DNA of 64,000 nt from Apteryx mantelli (taxonomy: Eukaryota > Chordata > Aves > Apterygiformes > Apterygidae). Both the position numbers and the translations under genes were made by a program. Under the pieces are notes generated by a model. The model had not been told where the DNA came from. It saw nothing but the letters and a program-made list of their open reading frames with translations, and ran no database searches. The first letter of the stretch is position 1, and each line of letters opens with the position of its first letter. Positions 61,482 through 64,000 of the stretch are shown here, piece after piece. The stretch lies in NCBI RefSeq assembly GCF_036417845.1, contig NC_089981.1, positions 78,967,268-79,031,267 on the forward strand. Direction: 5' to 3'.

Positions 61482-64000
61482 AGGAGGTTAATTAAATAGG
61501 ACAGGACTTCTCATTCCCCCCCACCATGGACATCTGCAACTAAATATTTTCATAAAACTGAAAAGCCATGCCTGATGAAAGGCAGTATCAGATCTGTAAA
61601 AGTGGGAACTAAATGCATAGATTAAGTAAATGGTCCAGTTTAGGTATTTTCCACCCTGCAAAACAGGAAGCACCCTGTTGGCTAGTATGCACTACATGAG
61701 AAGTATCTTTGTTCCCTCTAACTTCTTGAGGGGAACTATTGTTCAGTGCCCAGAAGAGCAGCGGACTACAAAAAACAATAATACTTAAGAAAAGGAGAAT
61801 GAACAGGGAGAGATGAACTGAATTCAGATGAACAAGAAGAAAGCAAGGACATTCAAGGAAATGTAAAATACATACATACAAACATGAAAAAAGGTGAAAA
61901 ATGTGTTAGTCTGCACACCATATATGAATCTCTCTCATACCTATCTAGGAAGATATTGGGTATCTAGATTTACAGAGATTAAGAATGATGTAAATGGATG
62001 GAGAAGACATGGAGGAAAACGGTCCCTTCTCAACATTCCAAGTGGGCAGGTAGAGTGTTTCCCCTCCCCAATTAGTCCAATTAATTTATTTTGAGGGGTC
62101 TAAAGCTAAGTCAGATATTAAGAGTTATTATTAGTTATAACTTAAATTAATCAGCATTAACTTATAACAGGAAAGTGATCACAGAATAAGTAACGTGACA
62201 AAATTTATCAAATTATCCTCCAAAAACATAAGCATCCGGGAACTTTGTCCATTACAGATTGAAACATGTTTGAGATGGCACAGGACATGTCAAAACAGGG
62301 TTCAGGACATTCCAGACCTAAGAATGACGTGATTCTGCCTGGAAAGCTTACAAAAGGTCTCAGAGTAACATGCCAGTTTAGGAGCATTTGGATTCCTTAC
62401 TTTTTTTTTAATAAAAGTTCTTTCTATGAGATCACATAGTTATTAGTCTTACAGATATTTTACCCTACATAAACTATTCATTACTGAAGTATAGAGGGCC
62501 TGGGATTTCTAGCCCAGCAAGAATTCAAGAGCTATCTGGATGCATCAAAACTAGCATTTAGATTGTAATTTTTTTTAACCTCCTAATGTAATTTTTTCCT
62601 AAAGTTCTATAGTTGGATTAGTTTTTGTATTGTCTGAAGAGCAGGATACTGCAACATCTCTGGAAAATGCTTCAGATAGATTTAACAAAGAATTGCATGA
62701 GTTCTGAGGAGAATCCAAACTGCATTAAGCTGGCCCAGGGCTCCAATTAGAAGTCTGAAGCATAGGCGCAGCAAGGCTGCCCTCTCTCATGGGGAGAAGA
62801 ACCTTAGGAGTGTATGTCTCAGGCCAGGGAACACACCAGGAAAAGTGGCAGATACAACCATTTTTGTCTCCTTCAAAAAGCAGCAGACAAAGCTCCAGCA
62901 GAAATTTGGGAGAACTTGGTTCCGATTTAATCACCAGACTTCTGCATAGTTAAAATGTTCCAGGAAGCTTCCAAGAAAATTGCCTCAAAAAGAAGCTATT
63001 TTTCCTTGAAAGTTGTTAGAATTTCTTGTATCTAAATTACCTTATATCATCCTTTAATGAAATTACTTGTTTAGAATGAGACCTCTGAAAGAATCTAGAT
63101 TCCCAAGCCTGACAACTTTTCTATTTGGACATTTTTAAACAAATTGCGTAAGTGCCGCCTCTTGTGAATGCGAGCTTCTTCCAAGGATCTCTCTTCCTTC
63201 ATTTAAAAAAAAAATATGTCTATAAAGCTGTAAGTTAAATGCTTTCAAGACTGGTTCAGGGAACTATTTTTATTTCATTTATTTATAACTGAGATGTCAG
63301 ATGCTGCAGGGTTTAACTACTTGACTCATTTGTCATAACAGTATTAAACAACTTGAATTTCATTGTCATTTATGAAACTACAGTGCTGCACATATCCCAC
63401 AATAAGCTTCAATAATTCAGCACACAGTGCAACAAGATAAATCATTAAATGGCATTTAAGAGAGCAGCAAGGAGTATCCTAGTAAAACAAAAAATGTTTA
63501 TGCACTCTAAAATGTTACATTGCCTCCTGGCCATCAGATTTCTCAAGTCACAAGACCTTCTAGCATTTCCATATGATGCCCACTTGCAGGAAGATTAGAG
63601 CCACTGCACTTCCAAGGACAGTTAAAAAGATGGACAAATTATCTGAGATTATCTGAGAGATCCAGATTTATCCCTGATGATCTCCTCCATTAATTCAGTA
63701 CTAGTCATAGCTGCTTTGTGCATACATAAACCTGGAAGTTTTAACCTCCCTGTTAATTGAATTTCCATGAACAGTTTCCCCCCCAGCCTGAAGTTAGAAG
63801 ATTCTCCTCATCCTCAAACCATTCGACCACCTATTGTAACTTGTATTAAAAGCCTGATTGTATCCACTTTACCATAAACATTAAGGTTCATCTCTGTTAC
63901 CTACTAGCACAAAATTTTAATTCTCAACTCTACCATAAGAAAGCAATTTGCAGTTTGGGTGATGAAGTTTTCCTCCTCTTTCTGAGTTTCCTTTACATTA

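Larger units (their letters stand above)
48143..64000 (-). other. PPP1R13B: Large 5'-side PPP1R13B intron (continues beyond window)
   Basis: No match on the minus strand to the conserved N-terminal ASPP1 segments (e.g. [20 protein letters not shown]), so the upstream exons are outside. This interval holds the plus-strand exon-like segments at 49811-55838, a hairpin at 56776-56835, a GC-richer island at about 56817-57480, simple repeats and poly-T tracts. No transposon family recognised with confidence. Confidence 0.75.

Noticed and set aside
48143..64000. Search for N-terminal ASPP1 exons
   Set aside because: No minus-strand segment resembled the conserved ubiquitin-like N-terminus, so these exons are taken to lie outside the window.

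Overview
The window is vertebrate nuclear DNA, most likely from a bird. It is AT-rich and intron-rich, with GT-AG introns and one sharp CpG island. The three recognised proteins are very close to their human counterparts as I recall them, and the spacing is more compact than in mammals. The gene order is XRCC3 (minus), ZFYVE21 (plus), PPP1R13B (minus), matching human 14q32.33. I saw no bacterial operon, CRISPR array, integron or phage. The bird assignment is an inference.

Region 1 (1-13,112) is XRCC3 on the minus strand. Five coding exons give the first 258 residues; the C-terminal exon(s) lie left of base 1. Region 2 (about 13,080-14,430) is a CpG island forming a head-to-head promoter between XRCC3 and ZFYVE21. 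It has seven CCAAT boxes, a perfect NRF1-type palindrome, ETS-type sites and GC boxes. Region 3 (13,857-about 29,480) is ZFYVE21 on the plus strand: eight coding exons, a complete 250-residue protein, and several AATAAA signals. Region 4 (about 29,865-48,142) is PPP1R13B (ASPP1) on the minus strand, tail-to-tail with ZFYVE21. Thirteen coding exons give the last 976 residues (coiled coil, proline-rich region, RVKF motif, ankyrin repeats, SH3) and the 3' UTR. Its N-terminal exons lie right of base 64,000, so 48,143-64,000 is one large intron.

Every exon junction of the three genes was placed by hand on GT/AG dinucleotides and the reading frame was carried through. Lengths and phases close exactly: ZFYVE21 753 nt, XRCC3 774 nt in window, PPP1R13B 2,931 nt in window.

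The least expected signal is in the large PPP1R13B intron. On the opposite (plus) strand at 53,332-55,838 there are phase-compatible, splice-flanked open segments ending in a stop followed by ATTAAA. They look like the 3' part of an unrecognised nested gene. A second is a 159-nt, phase 1-1, fully open exon-like segment at 42,508-42,666 in a PPP1R13B intron, a candidate undescribed cassette exon. A third is a near-perfect 25-bp hairpin at 56,776-56,835.

Functionally, XRCC3 is a RAD51 paralogue of homologous recombination, ZFYVE21 a FYVE-domain endosome and focal-adhesion protein, and PPP1R13B a p53-binding apoptosis cofactor. They are neighbours by conserved synteny. Only the XRCC3/ZFYVE21 pair appears to share regulatory DNA.
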